From contig NZ_MU255056.1 of NCBI RefSeq assembly GCF_000227725.2, positions 1,404,747-1,468,746 on the forward strand: a DNA stretch of 64,000 bases, in the 5' to 3' direction. The stretch is from Thiorhodospira sibirica ATCC 700588. Its GTDB lineage: Bacteria; Pseudomonadota; Gammaproteobacteria; Ectothiorhodospirales; Ectothiorhodospiraceae. A program made the translations under genes and the position numbers. Of this stretch, positions 38,900 through 47,685 are shown one piece after another (within the stretch, counting starts at the first letter, position 1; the number at the start of each line of letters is the position of its first letter). The notes beneath the pieces were generated by a model. The model was not told where the DNA came from and did not search any database. It saw nothing but the letters and a program-made list of their open reading frames with translations.

Positions 38900-38934
38900 C
38901 TATTATTTCAATAGATTTGATAGTTTTAGGCTAT
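38900..38934. promoter_or_regulatory. Candidate OxyR-like operator between katG and the endonuclease gene
   Basis: The segment has the pattern CTAT-N7-ATAG-N5-ATAG-N7-CTAT, of which ATAGTTTTAGGCTAT (38920-38934) fits the ATAG-N7-CTAT half-site spacing of OxyR. It lies 171 bases upstream of katG in an AT-rich divergent region, and 20 bases before the endonuclease start. The remaining consensus positions match only in part. Confidence 0.4.
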
Positions 38935-38954
38935 TACTTCCTTCAAGGTGATTT

Positions 38955-39653
38955 ATGTCAAACAATGCCTCTGCCTTGTTTTTGGTCTACGAGCGATTAT
39001 TCGCCCATTATGGTCCACAACATTGGTGGCCGGCGCAAACGCCTTTTGAGGTGATGGTGGGCGCGGTGCTGACGCAAAATACCGCATGGAGTCGGGTCGA
39101 GCGGGCAATCGCGGCGCTTCGACAGCATGGCAGCCTGAGCGCAGAGGCGCTGTTGGCGCTGGAACCACAAACCTTGGGCGAGTTGATTCGCCCAGCCGGG
39201 TATTACACGATCAAAACCCGGCGTTTACAGGCATTATGCCAGTGGTATCTGGCGCAGGGCGGCTTTGCTGCGCTGCAAGGCTGGGAGACCCCGCGACTGC
39301 GGACGGAATTGCTGGCGATTCACGGCGTTGGCCCGGAAACGGCAGATGATATCCTGTTATATGCCTTTGAGCGTCCAGTGTTTGTGATTGATGCCTATAC
39401 CCGACGCATCGGCTCACGCCTGGGCCTCCTTGAGGCCAAGGCACCCTATGAAACCTTGCGCCAACAGTTCGAGCAGGCGCTGGGGCTGGATACGGTGTTG
39501 TTCAAAGAATACCATGCCTTGATCGTGGCCCATGCCAAGGCCTTTTGTCGGGTGCGTCCACGCTGTCAGGGGTGTATGCTGGTGCAATATTGCGCTGTTT
39601 TATGTCACTGTGGTGAGCGACCCCTCGGCGAAGCCGGAGCAGCGATTGATTAG
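38955..39653 (+). CDS. Endonuclease III-like DNA glycosylase
   Basis: A 232-residue helix-hairpin-helix GPD base-excision enzyme. The N-terminal PFEVMVGAVLTQNTAW and the hairpin LLAIHGVGPETADDILLYAF are followed by the aspartate of VIDAYTRRI. The hairpin lysine of E. coli Nth is replaced (GPETAD), which suggests a monofunctional glycosylase. The 4Fe-4S ligands are present as C-x6-C-x2-C-x5-C (CRVRPRCQGCMLVQYC). It resembles the endonuclease III-related HP0602-type 3-methyladenine glycosylase group more than Nth itself. AAGGTG precedes the ATG. Its stop codon lies four bases before the 298-bp repeat copy B. Confidence 0.85.
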   Translation: MSNNASALFLVYERLFAHYGPQHWWPAQTPFEVMVGAVLTQNTAWSRVERAIAALRQHGSLSAEALLALEPQTLGELIRPAGYYTIKTRRLQALCQWYLAQGGFAALQGWETPRLRTELLAIHGVGPETADDILLYAFERPVFVIDAYTRRIGSRLGLLEAKAPYETLRQQFEQALGLDTVLFKEYHALIVAHAKAFCRVRPRCQGCMLVQYCAVLCHCGERPLGEAGAAID

Positions 39654-39657
39654 CCGT

Positions 39658-39955
39658 GAGCTTACACCTAGGTTTCGATTCGCTAACATTTACAGACAAA
39701 AACTCCTAAAAAGTTCAGTTAAAAATAGGGTTTACATACGCTTTAGCATACCCTACTATGGCCTTAGCCCGAGAACCAAGGGCTGTTCTAGTTCTTTAAT
39801 GAGTTTAGGTTTGCGGTTATCTGGGCAAGTCTCAGATGTAAAACCTAAAGCGTACTCAAGAACTTAGCGCCAGATGTTTGTTCATCTGGCTTTGGCGGAT
39901 CGGCCCATCCTCACTTGAGGGTGCGCGCTAGCGTTTGTTAGCGAAACTCGATCAG
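39658..39955 (-). repeat. 298-bp structured non-coding repeat, copy B
   Basis: The reverse complement of this segment matches copies A (13706-14003) and C (52753-53049) over its full length with few differences. In this copy the third hairpin is a perfect eight-base stem (GCCAGATG with CATCTGGC), supporting selection or origin as a folded RNA. It lies four bases after the endonuclease stop codon and 20 bases before the next gene, and its flanks differ from those of the other copies immediately outside ctgatcgag and taagctc. No target duplication is apparent. Confidence 0.75.
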
Positions 39956-39975
39956 TATTCCTTGATAATCCGCGC

Positions 39976-40599
39976 ATGACTGATTCTTTTTCTACGGCAT
40001 CACAGCGCACGGTACGGTTGCGCATGTATTTTGGTTTCGGGCTTACGCTGATGGCGATGCTTGTGGCCATGCCTGTTCAGGCACACCGCGTTATCCTTTC
40101 TGTCTGGACCGAAGGTGAGCAGATTGTCGGCGAGGTGATGTTTTCGACCGGCGCTCCTGCCCCGCCAGATACGCTGATTGAGATCTCCGCCCCCGATCAA
40201 AGCCCGTTGGGACAGACGCATGTAGCGCAGGAGGGGCTCTTTCGCCTTACTCCCGAACAGGCGCTGGATCATCATTTTTTTGTCGATTTAGGTGCCGGTC
40301 ATGTGGCCCGGACAACCCTGGCTACCTCGGCTTTGCCGCCCCGCCTGGGGTATGGCGTGTCCACAGCGGCCGCAGATACCGCCACTCATGCCTTGCCAGA
40401 AAGTACAGCCGAGTTGCAGATTCTGCTGGCCGAGACGTTGCGCCGGGAATTGCAACCCCTGCAGCAACGTCTTGCCGAGTATCAACAGCAAACCACCCTG
40501 CATCTCACGCTGGGGGCGATTGGCTATATCGTCGGTATTTTTGGGCTGCTGTTTTATCTACGGGCGCGCCAGCAGCTTAAACACGCTGGTCCACGCTAA
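39976..40599 (+). CDS. Exported or membrane-anchored protein of unknown function
   Basis: A 207-residue protein. A signal-like hydrophobic segment spans residues ~17-36 (MYFGFGLTLMAMLVAMPVQA, then HRV). A beta-rich middle follows (VILSVWTEGEQIVGEVMFSTGAPAPPDTLIEI), reminiscent of DUF4198 or carboxypeptidase-regulatory-like domains found in accessory proteins of nickel/cobalt uptake systems. A predicted coiled coil (~135-165) leads into a C-terminal membrane helix (~172-192). No metal-transport genes are adjacent, so the nickel/cobalt link is only a guess. It directly follows repeat copy B. Confidence 0.6.
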   Translation: MTDSFSTASQRTVRLRMYFGFGLTLMAMLVAMPVQAHRVILSVWTEGEQIVGEVMFSTGAPAPPDTLIEISAPDQSPLGQTHVAQEGLFRLTPEQALDHHFFVDLGAGHVARTTLATSALPPRLGYGVSTAAADTATHALPESTAELQILLAETLRRELQPLQQRLAEYQQQTTLHLTLGAIGYIVGIFGLLFYLRARQQLKHAGPR

Positions 40600-40630
40600 A
40601 CGGCGCGGTGATTAAAGAGCCCGCCCGTTG

Positions 40631-42019
40631 TCAGCCAGCGGCGGACTGCGCCAAGGCGTTGAGCACGCGTTGATGCAGTCCGCCAAAGCCACCGTTGCTC
40701 ATGATGAGGAAATGATCGCCGGGTTGCGCAAGCCTGAGCAGATGCTGCACCAGTGCCTCCAGGTCTTCTTTGGCCTGGGCTTTGTCTCCTAGGCGCTGGA
40801 TCACCGGGGTAATATCCCAGCCCAGCTCTGGCGGTGTGTAGATCAATACCCGATCGGCCTCTGCCAGTGAGTTAGCAAGGCTTTCCTGGTGAATCCCCAT
40901 GCGCATGGTATTGGAGCGCGGTTCCAGGATGGCGATGATACGGGCAGTGGGGCCAACGCGGGCGCGCAAGGCTTGGAGAGTCAGGGCGATGGCGGTGGGG
41001 TGATGGGCAAAATCATCATAGACCGTGATGCCAGCGACACAGCCACGCACCTCCATGCGCCGCTTGACCCCGCGAAACTGCGCCAGGGCCTCCAAGGCCA
41101 CCGCGACTGGGACACCCACATGCTGTGCGGCAGCGAGCGCTGCCAGGGCATTGGCCACGTTATGCCGTCCATACTGTGACCACTGGCATTCCCCGCTGGG
41201 GGTGCCGTCAATGCTGAGTGCAAACTGCTGGCCATCGGCACGCAACAGGCGGGCTGCAAACCCCTCGCTCGCTGCCTTATCCTGATCCTGAGAAAAATAC
41301 TTCACGGGCGTCCAGCAACCTTTGGCCAACACCCGCGCCAGCGCCTCATCATTGCGATTACAGACAATCAGGCCCTGACTGGGCACGGTGCGCACCAGAT
41401 GATGAAGTTGCTGCTCAATTGCCGCCAGATCGGGGAAAATATCGGCATGATCGTATTCAAGATTATTCAGAATCAGGGTGCGCGGCCGGTAGTGTACACA
41501 TTTGGAGCGCTTGTCAAAAAAGGCGGTATCGTATTCATCCGCCTCAATGACAAAAAACGGGCTGTTGCCCAGCCGGGCCGATACCCCAAAATTTTCAGGA
41601 ACCCCACCGATCAGAAAGCCGGGTTCCAGCCCGGCATATTCCAGAATCCAGGCCAGCAGGCTGGCGGTCGTGGTCTTGCCGTGCGTGCCCGCCACCGCCA
41701 GCACCCAGCGGTCTGCCAAAATGTTTTCATAGAGCCACTGTGGCCCGGAGGTATAGCGCAAGCCCTGATTAAGCACCTGCTCCACCGCAGGATGTCCGCG
41801 CCGCATCACATTGCCCACCACCACCGTATCCGGCGGCGGCTTCAGATAGGCTGCCTCATGTCCGGGCCAGATGACAATGCCCTGACTTTCCAGCAGAGTG
41901 CTCATCGGTGGATAGACCTGCTCATCACTGCCGGTCACACGATAGCCCGCTGCCCGCGCCAGCAAGGCCAGCCCGCCCATAAAGGTGCCACATATGCCCA
42001 GAATATGCAGATGCTTCAT
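40631..42019 (-). CDS. mpl: UDP-MurNAc:L-Ala-gamma-D-Glu-meso-DAP ligase (peptidoglycan recycling)
   Basis: Attaches recycled murein tripeptide to UDP-N-acetylmuramic acid. 462 residues. The family start HLHILGICGTFMGGLALLARAAG, the ATP loop AGTHGKTTTASLLAW and the segment RPRTLILNNLEYDHADIFPD are characteristic of Mpl, distinguishing it from MurC. The Mur-type C-terminal domain with DDFAHHPTAI is also present. The start overlaps the stop of the upstream membrane-protein gene by one base, so the two form an operon whose promoter region has been hit by an IS5-type element. Confidence 0.95.
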   Translation of the reverse strand: MKHLHILGICGTFMGGLALLARAAGYRVTGSDEQVYPPMSTLLESQGIVIWPGHEAAYLKPPPDTVVVGNVMRRGHPAVEQVLNQGLRYTSGPQWLYENILADRWVLAVAGTHGKTTTASLLAWILEYAGLEPGFLIGGVPENFGVSARLGNSPFFVIEADEYDTAFFDKRSKCVHYRPRTLILNNLEYDHADIFPDLAAIEQQLHHLVRTVPSQGLIVCNRNDEALARVLAKGCWTPVKYFSQDQDKAASEGFAARLLRADGQQFALSIDGTPSGECQWSQYGRHNVANALAALAAAQHVGVPVAVALEALAQFRGVKRRMEVRGCVAGITVYDDFAHHPTAIALTLQALRARVGPTARIIAILEPRSNTMRMGIHQESLANSLAEADRVLIYTPPELGWDITPVIQRLGDKAQAKEDLEALVQHLLRLAQPGDHFLIMSNGGFGGLHQRVLNALAQSAAG

Positions 42020-42546
42020 CAGCGCGCCATCCCGATAATCACCAGCTCTGAAGCCGCTGCTGACAAAATGATCAGGACAATGGCCAAGGCCACACCCGGC
42101 GCCAGCCCTTGAAAATTCATCGCATGGCGCAGGATATGCCCATAAACCCCGAGTAACCAGCCTAAAATCAGCAGATAGGTCAAACTGGCCAGCGCCGGGA
42201 TCTGTTCGGTGCTACGCGCCTCCGCCCCCAGCAGCGAATACACCAGGGGCAATGTCAGCAGCCCAAGCAACACCCCCGCCCCGCTAAATGCCGTCAAGGT
42301 TTGGGTAAAGCGTGCCGCCATGCCGCGCAGGCGCAGCAAAAGCCACACCAGCAAGGCCAGCAGACTGACCTCCAGCACGCTTTGTACGATCGCCTGCTGC
42401 AAACCATAAAACGGCGAGGCAATCACAATTCCCAACAAGATATACAGCAATAAACACAGGGCTAGCAAAGCCCTGGATGCGGGTAAATCCTGTGGCCCCT
42501 GGCGTAGAAAAATGATCTCGAAAAAAGGTCTGATTAAGGCAGTCAT
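42019..42546 (-). CDS. Five-helix membrane protein upstream of mpl
   Basis: A 175-residue hydrophobic protein with about five membrane segments (ALLALCLLLYILLGIVIASP, VSLLALLVWLLLRL, VLLGLLTLPLVYSLL, LTYLLILGWLLGVYG, VALAIVLIILSAAAS). The arrangement resembles Yip1-like membrane proteins, but no motif proves it. Function is unknown; coupling to mpl hints at the cell envelope. The start at 42546 is only nine bases from the end of an IS5-type element and no Shine-Dalgarno is visible, so its native leader was probably lost. Confidence 0.7.
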   Translation of the reverse strand: MTALIRPFFEIIFLRQGPQDLPASRALLALCLLLYILLGIVIASPFYGLQQAIVQSVLEVSLLALLVWLLLRLRGMAARFTQTLTAFSGAGVLLGLLTLPLVYSLLGAEARSTEQIPALASLTYLLILGWLLGVYGHILRHAMNFQGLAPGVALAIVLIILSAAASELVIIGMAR

Positions 42547-42554
42547 CGCGTTAA

Positions 42555-43428
42555 GGAACTTCTGATTAAGTGATCTCGGGTGGCTGGCGAATGCACATCA
42601 AGGACGACATGTCGTTTACTCGGTCAATTGGGGTCTGGATTTCCAGTTCTTTTGAACGATTCGGGCCTATTCACGGCCCACGGCGTAGCGCCCCTTGGTA
42701 TATCCAAACTGGCGCTTGATGACCCGAAACGGGTGCTCCACGCGTGCCCGAGGCGGGGACAGGCGATGATTGATCTCGTGCGTGTCCTCGGGCCGTTCCC
42801 GGCCCTCACGCGCTTGAACGGGAAACACCACCAGCGGAGTGCTGGCCGGATCACTCGCCAAGCGGTTGCGCTCCCGCCCTTGTCCCCATGTACTTGCTGC
42901 TCCTCGCCGTGCAGCAGGGGAGCGGTGAGCTTGACGTCCGGCACCTTCGCTGCCGTGCCCACCACCGTGTGCACCAGGCCATGGGCCGTATCCACACCCA
43001 TAGGGGCCTTCATGCCCAAGTACCACGGCTTGCCCTTCTTCGTCGAACGCATCTGCGGATCGCGCTCGCCCTTGGCGTTGTTCGTGGAGCTCGGGGCAGC
43101 CATCCGGGTGGCATCAACCCTTGTGCCCTGGCGCAAGATCAGGCCGCGCTCGCCCAAAAGTCCGTATGACGTGGATGCGCCGCATCCTCTCAAGCCCGAT
43201 CGGGCGGCGTCCATTGCCTGCCTTGGGAGAGTCGGGATCGATCAAGGCCACCCGCCCGGACCGGGCACCACCTCGTTCATCTCGGCCAGAAACGGTGCCT
43301 TGCGGGTCTTCTTGGCGTGCTTTACAAAGCCCGAATCGTTCAAGCCCAACTGTTTCATCGTGTGCTCTGTTGCTCCGTGAGGTGGGTTCAGTGTTTATCC
43401 CAGGCGGCGGGACTTAATCAGAGGTTCC
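42555..43428 (-). mobile_element. IS5-family element with TTAA target duplication, inserted upstream of the mpl operon
   Basis: Inverted repeats GGAACTTCTGATTAAG (from 42555) and, reversed, GGAACCTCTGATTAAG (ending 43428) bound an 874-bp element. TTAA flanks it on both sides (42551-42554 and 43429-43432), matching the YTAR target of the IS5 group. Its inner end is nine bases from the start of the membrane-protein gene. The transposase inside is broken. Confidence 0.85.
42624..43380 (-). pseudogene. IS5-group transposase, frameshifted
   Basis: Fragments in at least two frames add up to an IS5-type DDE transposase. One frame gives GTRVDATRMAAPSSTNNAKG and QMRSTKKGKPWYLGMKAPMGVDTAHGLVHTVVGTAAKV. 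The end, ARVEHPFRVIKRQFGYTK, lies in a different frame (about 42670-42840). At least one frameshift breaks the C-terminal third, and the N-terminal part before 43214 is also out of frame. It should not make an active enzyme. Confidence 0.8.
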
Positions 43429-43522
43429 TTAATATTCGGTTGGTTTTGCCTGAGTGCTGCATAAAATAGCCGCGCAAGTGTAGCAAACCGCCAAGCAAAT
43501 GGCCATGCAAGGCCCGCCATCA

Positions 43523-44683
43523 CAGGGCGATCGCGCTATCAGGGTATTGACAATCATCAGTTGAGCAGGTGATCGAGGTGCCTTTTGTCGCGATGCCTGA
43601 GCTGCCGATGTCTCCGAAATTGTCAGATCCCCGTGCGTACTTTGCTGATCTTGCCGATCCACGTCGCAAGACGCGCAACACGTTGCACGCCCTGCACGAC
43701 ATACTGATGATTGTGCGGTGTGCCGTCCTCAGCGGCATCGAGGACTGGGTGGGCATGGAAACCTTTGGCAAGGAGAAGGAAGCGTGGTTGCGCACCTTTC
43801 TCACGCTGGCCAACAAAATTCCCTCGCACGATACCTTGAGCGATGTGATCGGTCGACTCAACCCGGACACCTTTGCCGAGGCGTTCCAGGCCTGGGCCAC
43901 AGCAGCCCTGGCTGGGTTGTCCGGTGAGCCGGTGTGTGTGGATGGCAAGACGTTGCGTGGCAGTCGCGATGGGGCAACGCCTGGCGTGCACCTCATCAGT
44001 GCCTTCACGAGCCGTACCCGTTGGGTGTTGGCCCAGCAAAAGGTCGGAGAGAAAACCCATGAAATCACGGCGATTCCGGATCTCCTCGGGCTCCTGGATC
44101 TACACGGAGCGACCGTGAGCCTGGATGCCATGGGCTGCCAAAAAGCGATTGCCCGCACCCTCGTGCAAGGTGGGGCCGACTACGTCCTGGCGTTGAAAGA
44201 TAACCATCCGAGGCTGCACGCGGAAGTGACGCAGTGGCTCGATCATGAAACGGCTCGTCCTCAGCGAGCGCATTGAATGGCTTGAGGAGCGCGCCGCGTG
44301 GGCCGGACTCAAGGCGGAGGGACGGGTGGAGTCCACCCGCCTTATCGGCGATCACTCCAGCACCGAAACATGCGAATTCCTCTGCGCATTCACGGATCTG
44401 CCGCGCTTCGCCGCCGCGGTGCGCCAGCATTGGAGTATCGAGAATCAACCGCATTGGATCCTGGATGTCCAGTTTGGCGAAGAGGCCTGTCGCACCCGCC
44501 GCGACCATAGCCCCGAGAATCTGGCCCTGCTGCGTCGTATGGCGCTCAACCTCTTGAGCCACAATGGGCCACCGAAGGACAGTCTGCGCCAGCGAAAACT
44601 GCGCGCCGCGCTCAACGACAACTACCGGCTGGAGCTACTGCTCGGCGAACACAATAGGGAAACTACATAGCCCGATCGCCCTG
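43523..44683 (+). mobile_element. ISAs1-family element, first of a tandem pair
   Basis: Inverted repeats CAGGGCGATCGCGCT (43523-43537) and, reversed, CAGGGCGATCGGGCT (ending at 44683) enclose a damaged ISAs1-type transposase; length 1161 bp. Only ten bases (atattaaccc) separate it from the next ISAs1-type element. No target duplication is seen at the outer flanks. Confidence 0.8.
43569..44670 (+). pseudogene. ISAs1-family transposase with internal deletion and frameshift
   Basis: The first frame (43569-44276) contains DPRRKTRNTLHALHDILMI, VDGKTLRGSRDGATPG and LDAMGCQKAIARTLV, the front two thirds of an H-repeat-type ISAs1 transposase. The rest continues in another frame (44245-44670) with EGRVESTRLIGDHSST, RQHWSIENQPHWILDVQF and LALLRRMALNLL. 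The segment that should hold the DHGRIE motif is missing at the join near 44265, so a short deletion plus frameshift has inactivated it. Confidence 0.85.
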
Positions 44684-44693
44684 ATATTAACCC

Positions 44694-45904
44694 CAGGGCG
44701 AGCGCGTATAAAAGTTTGCAAATAGATGCAGTTGCGGCAATCTATCGAGAAACAACCGCAGGAGTTTCTCATGGCGGCCCGTTTGACAGAGTGCTTTGCC
44801 GGTCTGCGCGACCCCGGGTGGAGCGCAACCGATTGTATCCTCTCATGGAAATTTTGCTGCGGGTGATTTGTGCAACGTTGAGCGGTGCACAAGGCTGGGA
44901 AGCGATGGAGGACTTTGGCAAAGCGAAGCTTGATGGGTTACGCAAGTTCGCGCCCTTTGCCAACGGCATTCTCTCGCATGATCGCATCGCCCCTGTGATG
45001 TCGCGCTTGAATCCCAAAGCCTTTCAACAGGTGTTTCTCACGTGGACCCAAGCGGTCACTGAGGCCACCGAGGGCGATGTCATTGCCGTCGATGGTAAGC
45101 GCGTGCGCGGGTCTGGAGATCGGCGCAAAGGCAAAGCGGCGCTGCACAGGGTCAGTGCTTGGAGCCATCGCAACCGCTGGGTGCTGGGCCAAGAAGCCAC
45201 CGAGGAGAAATCCAATGAAATCACAGCCATTCCCAAACTGCTGGAATTGTTGGCGCTGAAAGGCTGCATTGTGACCCTCGATGCGATGGGCTGTCAGACC
45301 AAGATCGCTGAGCAGATCATTGATCAGGGCGGCGATGATGTTCTCGGACTCAAGGGCAATCAGAGCACGCTGCACGAGGAGGTCAAAGACTTCTTCGAGA
45401 CCGCACGCGCCGGGGAGTTTGCCCATGTTCCCCATGACTTCATTGAGGAGATCGACAAGGATCATGGGCGTCTTGAGGTGCGCCGTTATTGGATCACCGA
45501 AGAATTGGGCACGCTCTCACAGACCGAACGTTGGAAGGGGCTACGCAGTATCGGCAGGGTGGAGCGGGAATGCTGGATCGAGGAACGCCACAGCATCGAA
45601 CGGCGGTTTTTCATCACGTCCATCCCGGCCCAGGCCGAGCGCTTCGCCCACGCCGTGCGCGGGCACTGGGGCGTGGAGAATCTCCTGCACTGGCGCTTGG
45701 ATGTGGTGTTTCGCGAAGACGCGACCCGCATCCGCAAAGGCAACGCCCCGGCCATCCTGACCTCCATCCGACATCTCTGCATGAACCTGTTGGAACGAGA
45801 TCCTTCCACGCTGCGTATGTCCAAGAAACGCCGCAAGGCCACCTGGGATGATGACTACCGCGCTAAGGTTCTATTTGGCTAAGGATTTATACGCGCTCGC
45901 CGTG
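44694..45904 (+). mobile_element. ISAs1-family element, second of a tandem pair
   Basis: Inverted repeats CAGGGCGAGCGCGTATAAA (44694-44712) and, reversed, CACGGCGAGCGCGTATAAA (ending 45904) bound a 1211-bp element. The repeats and transposase differ clearly from those of the first copy, so these are two distinct elements and not a duplication. One inserted directly beside the other. Confidence 0.8.
44771..45882 (+). pseudogene. ISAs1-family transposase, nearly intact, one-base frameshift near the start
   Basis: From ATG 44771 the frame gives MAARLTECFAGLRDP. At 44811-44818 one base appears to be missing in a run of C (accccgggtg), after which the protein continues in the other frame as RVERNRLYPLMEILLRVI and runs to 45882 with VDGKRVRGSGD, LDAMGCQTKIAEQI, DKDHGRLEVRRYW and GHWGVENLLHWRLDVVF. 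All catalytic parts are present downstream. The defect may be real or a sequencing error in a homopolymer. If translated from an upstream start in the second frame, a protein with a foreign N terminus could still form. Confidence 0.8.
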
Positions 45905-46059
45905 CGAGCGGATGGGCAGTCGCTTATCCACTGGGCTATGTTATGATAAGCGGCTGTATTTTCGTGATGCGGGTGTATAGATTAACCGCTGTCTGCGGTG
46001 TTACTGGTGCGGCCCGTGTCTGATTAATGTCTTGATAATTAAATTTTTGGAGTGATTGC

Positions 46060-46491
46060 ATGTCTGTTGAACGTACCTTGTCCATCATCAAGCCCGATGC
46101 TGTGGCTAAAAATGTGATCGGTCAGATTTATAGCCGTTTTGAGCAGGCCGGTTTGCAGGTGGTGGCTGCCAGGATGATGCATTTGAGCCGGGAGCAGGCT
46201 GAGGGTTTTTATGCGGTGCATCGTGAGCGTCCTTTTTTTAAGGATTTGGTGGATTTCATGATCACCGGGCCGGTGATGGTGCAGGTGCTTGAAGGTGAGG
46301 GGGCGATTGCCAAAAACCGTGAGTTGATGGGCGCGACCAATCCCAAAGAGGCCGCTCCAGGTACTATTCGTGCCGATTTTGCCGCCAGTATTGATGAAAA
46401 TGCGGTGCATGGTTCCGATGCGGTCGAAACGGCGCAGCAGGAAATTGCTTTTTTCTTCAAGCCTGAAGAGCTGTGCCCGCGCACCCGCTGA
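46060..46491 (+). CDS. ndk: Nucleoside diphosphate kinase
   Basis: Transfers the gamma phosphate from ATP to other nucleoside diphosphates through a phosphohistidine. 143 residues. It begins [20 protein letters not shown], contains the [18 protein letters not shown] loop, and has the active-site histidine in [13 protein letters not shown]. The start ATG at 46060 follows a GGAG-type site. It heads the rlmN-pilW-rodZ-hisS-yfgM-bamB-der cluster and is separated from rlmN by six bases. Just upstream lies an ISAs1 element. Confidence 0.97.
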   Translation: MSVERTLSIIKPDAVAKNVIGQIYSRFEQAGLQVVAARMMHLSREQAEGFYAVHRERPFFKDLVDFMITGPVMVQVLEGEGAIAKNRELMGATNPKEAAPGTIRADFAASIDENAVHGSDAVETAQQEIAFFFKPEELCPRTR

Positions 46492-46497
46492 GTTTGC

Positions 46498-47685
46498 GTG
46501 GCTAGCGACGTGATGGCGATGAGCCACGGCGAGATGGCACCTGCGCTGGCGGCAGAGACTGAGCCGACTGTGAATCTGTTGGGGATGACCCAGGCAGAGC
46601 TGGGCGCTTTTTTCCAGTCGCTGGAGGAAAAGCCGTTTCGGGCAGTGCAGGTGATGAAGTGGATTCATCAGCGCGGTTGCGATGATCCGGCGCAGATGAC
46701 GGATCTGGCCAAGACCTTGCGGGCGCGCTTGCCGCAGGTGGCCTGTATCCGTGCGCCCGAGGTGTTGCTGGCGCAAACGGCCAGGGATGGTACGCGCAAG
46801 TGGCTGTTGGGGCTGGCGGATGGCAATGCGGTGGAGATGGTGTTCATCCCTGAGCAGGGGCGCGGCACCTTATGTGTGTCCACTCAGGTGGGATGCGCTT
46901 TGCAATGCAGTTTTTGCGCCACTGCCCGGCAGGGCTTTAACCGCAATCTCAGCAGCGCCGAGATCATCGCCCAGCTATGGCTGGCCAGTCGGGTCTTGCA
47001 GCCTGAGGGTGGCCAAAGCCGGGTCATCAGTAATGTGGTGTTGATGGGGATGGGCGAGCCTTTGCTGAATTTTGAGGCCAGTGTGGCGGCGATGGAGCTG
47101 ATGCTGCATGATCACGCCTATGGTCTGAGCAAGCGCCGCGTTACCGTGAGCACGGCAGGGGTGGTACCGGCCATTGATCGGCTGCGTGACACGCTGGATG
47201 TCTCTTTGGCCATCAGTCTGCACGCCCCGGATGATGCCTTGCGTGATCAGCTAGTGCCGCTCAATCGTAAATACCCGATTCGTGAATTACTGGCGGCCTG
47301 CAAGCGTTATGTGCGTGAGGGACGCCATCATCAGCGCATCACGGTGGAATATGCCCTGATCAACGGGGTTAATGATGCCCCGCAGCAGGCGCAGGCTTTG
47401 GCCAGGTTATTGCGCGATCTGCCCTGTAAGCTCAATCTGATCCCCTTTAATCCCTTTGCGCAAAGCCCTTATGCCGCCCCCACCGAGGCTGCCGTGGCGC
47501 GTTTTCAGGATGTTTTAACGCAGGCGGGTTATACCACGGTGATCCGGCGTACCCGAGGCGATGAGATTGATGCCGCCTGTGGGCAATTGGTCGGCAAGGT
47601 GATGCCACGGCTTGCCAGAAGGCATGAGGCTGCCCTCAAAGGCCCGGTGAGGCCGGCAGATATGCCATCCAGGGAGGCGATATAG
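46498..47685 (+). CDS. rlmN: Dual-specificity 23S rRNA A2503 / tRNA A37 C2-methyltransferase
   Basis: Radical-SAM enzyme that methylates C2 of adenosine in 23S rRNA and certain tRNAs. 395 residues. The radical-SAM cluster motif CxxxCxxC appears as CALQCSFCATARQGF, and VLMGMGEPLLN is the SAM-binding GGEPL-type segment. The C-terminal catalytic cysteine lies in DEIDAACGQL. The start is GTG 46498; an ATG lies five codons later and neither has a strong ribosome site. The last bases overlap the leader of pilW, which starts immediately after its stop codon. Confidence 0.95.
   Translation: MASDVMAMSHGEMAPALAAETEPTVNLLGMTQAELGAFFQSLEEKPFRAVQVMKWIHQRGCDDPAQMTDLAKTLRARLPQVACIRAPEVLLAQTARDGTRKWLLGLADGNAVEMVFIPEQGRGTLCVSTQVGCALQCSFCATARQGFNRNLSSAEIIAQLWLASRVLQPEGGQSRVISNVVLMGMGEPLLNFEASVAAMELMLHDHAYGLSKRRVTVSTAGVVPAIDRLRDTLDVSLAISLHAPDDALRDQLVPLNRKYPIRELLAACKRYVREGRHHQRITVEYALINGVNDAPQQAQALARLLRDLPCKLNLIPFNPFAQSPYAAPTEAAVARFQDVLTQAGYTTVIRRTRGDEIDAACGQLVGKVMPRLARRHEAALKGPVRPADMPSREAI

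Noticed and set aside
39532-39867. 111-codon frame running from the endonuclease gene into repeat copy B
   Set aside because: Composite of an out-of-frame gene end and the repeat; the part in the repeat is broken by a one-base loss in copy C, so it is not a conserved protein.
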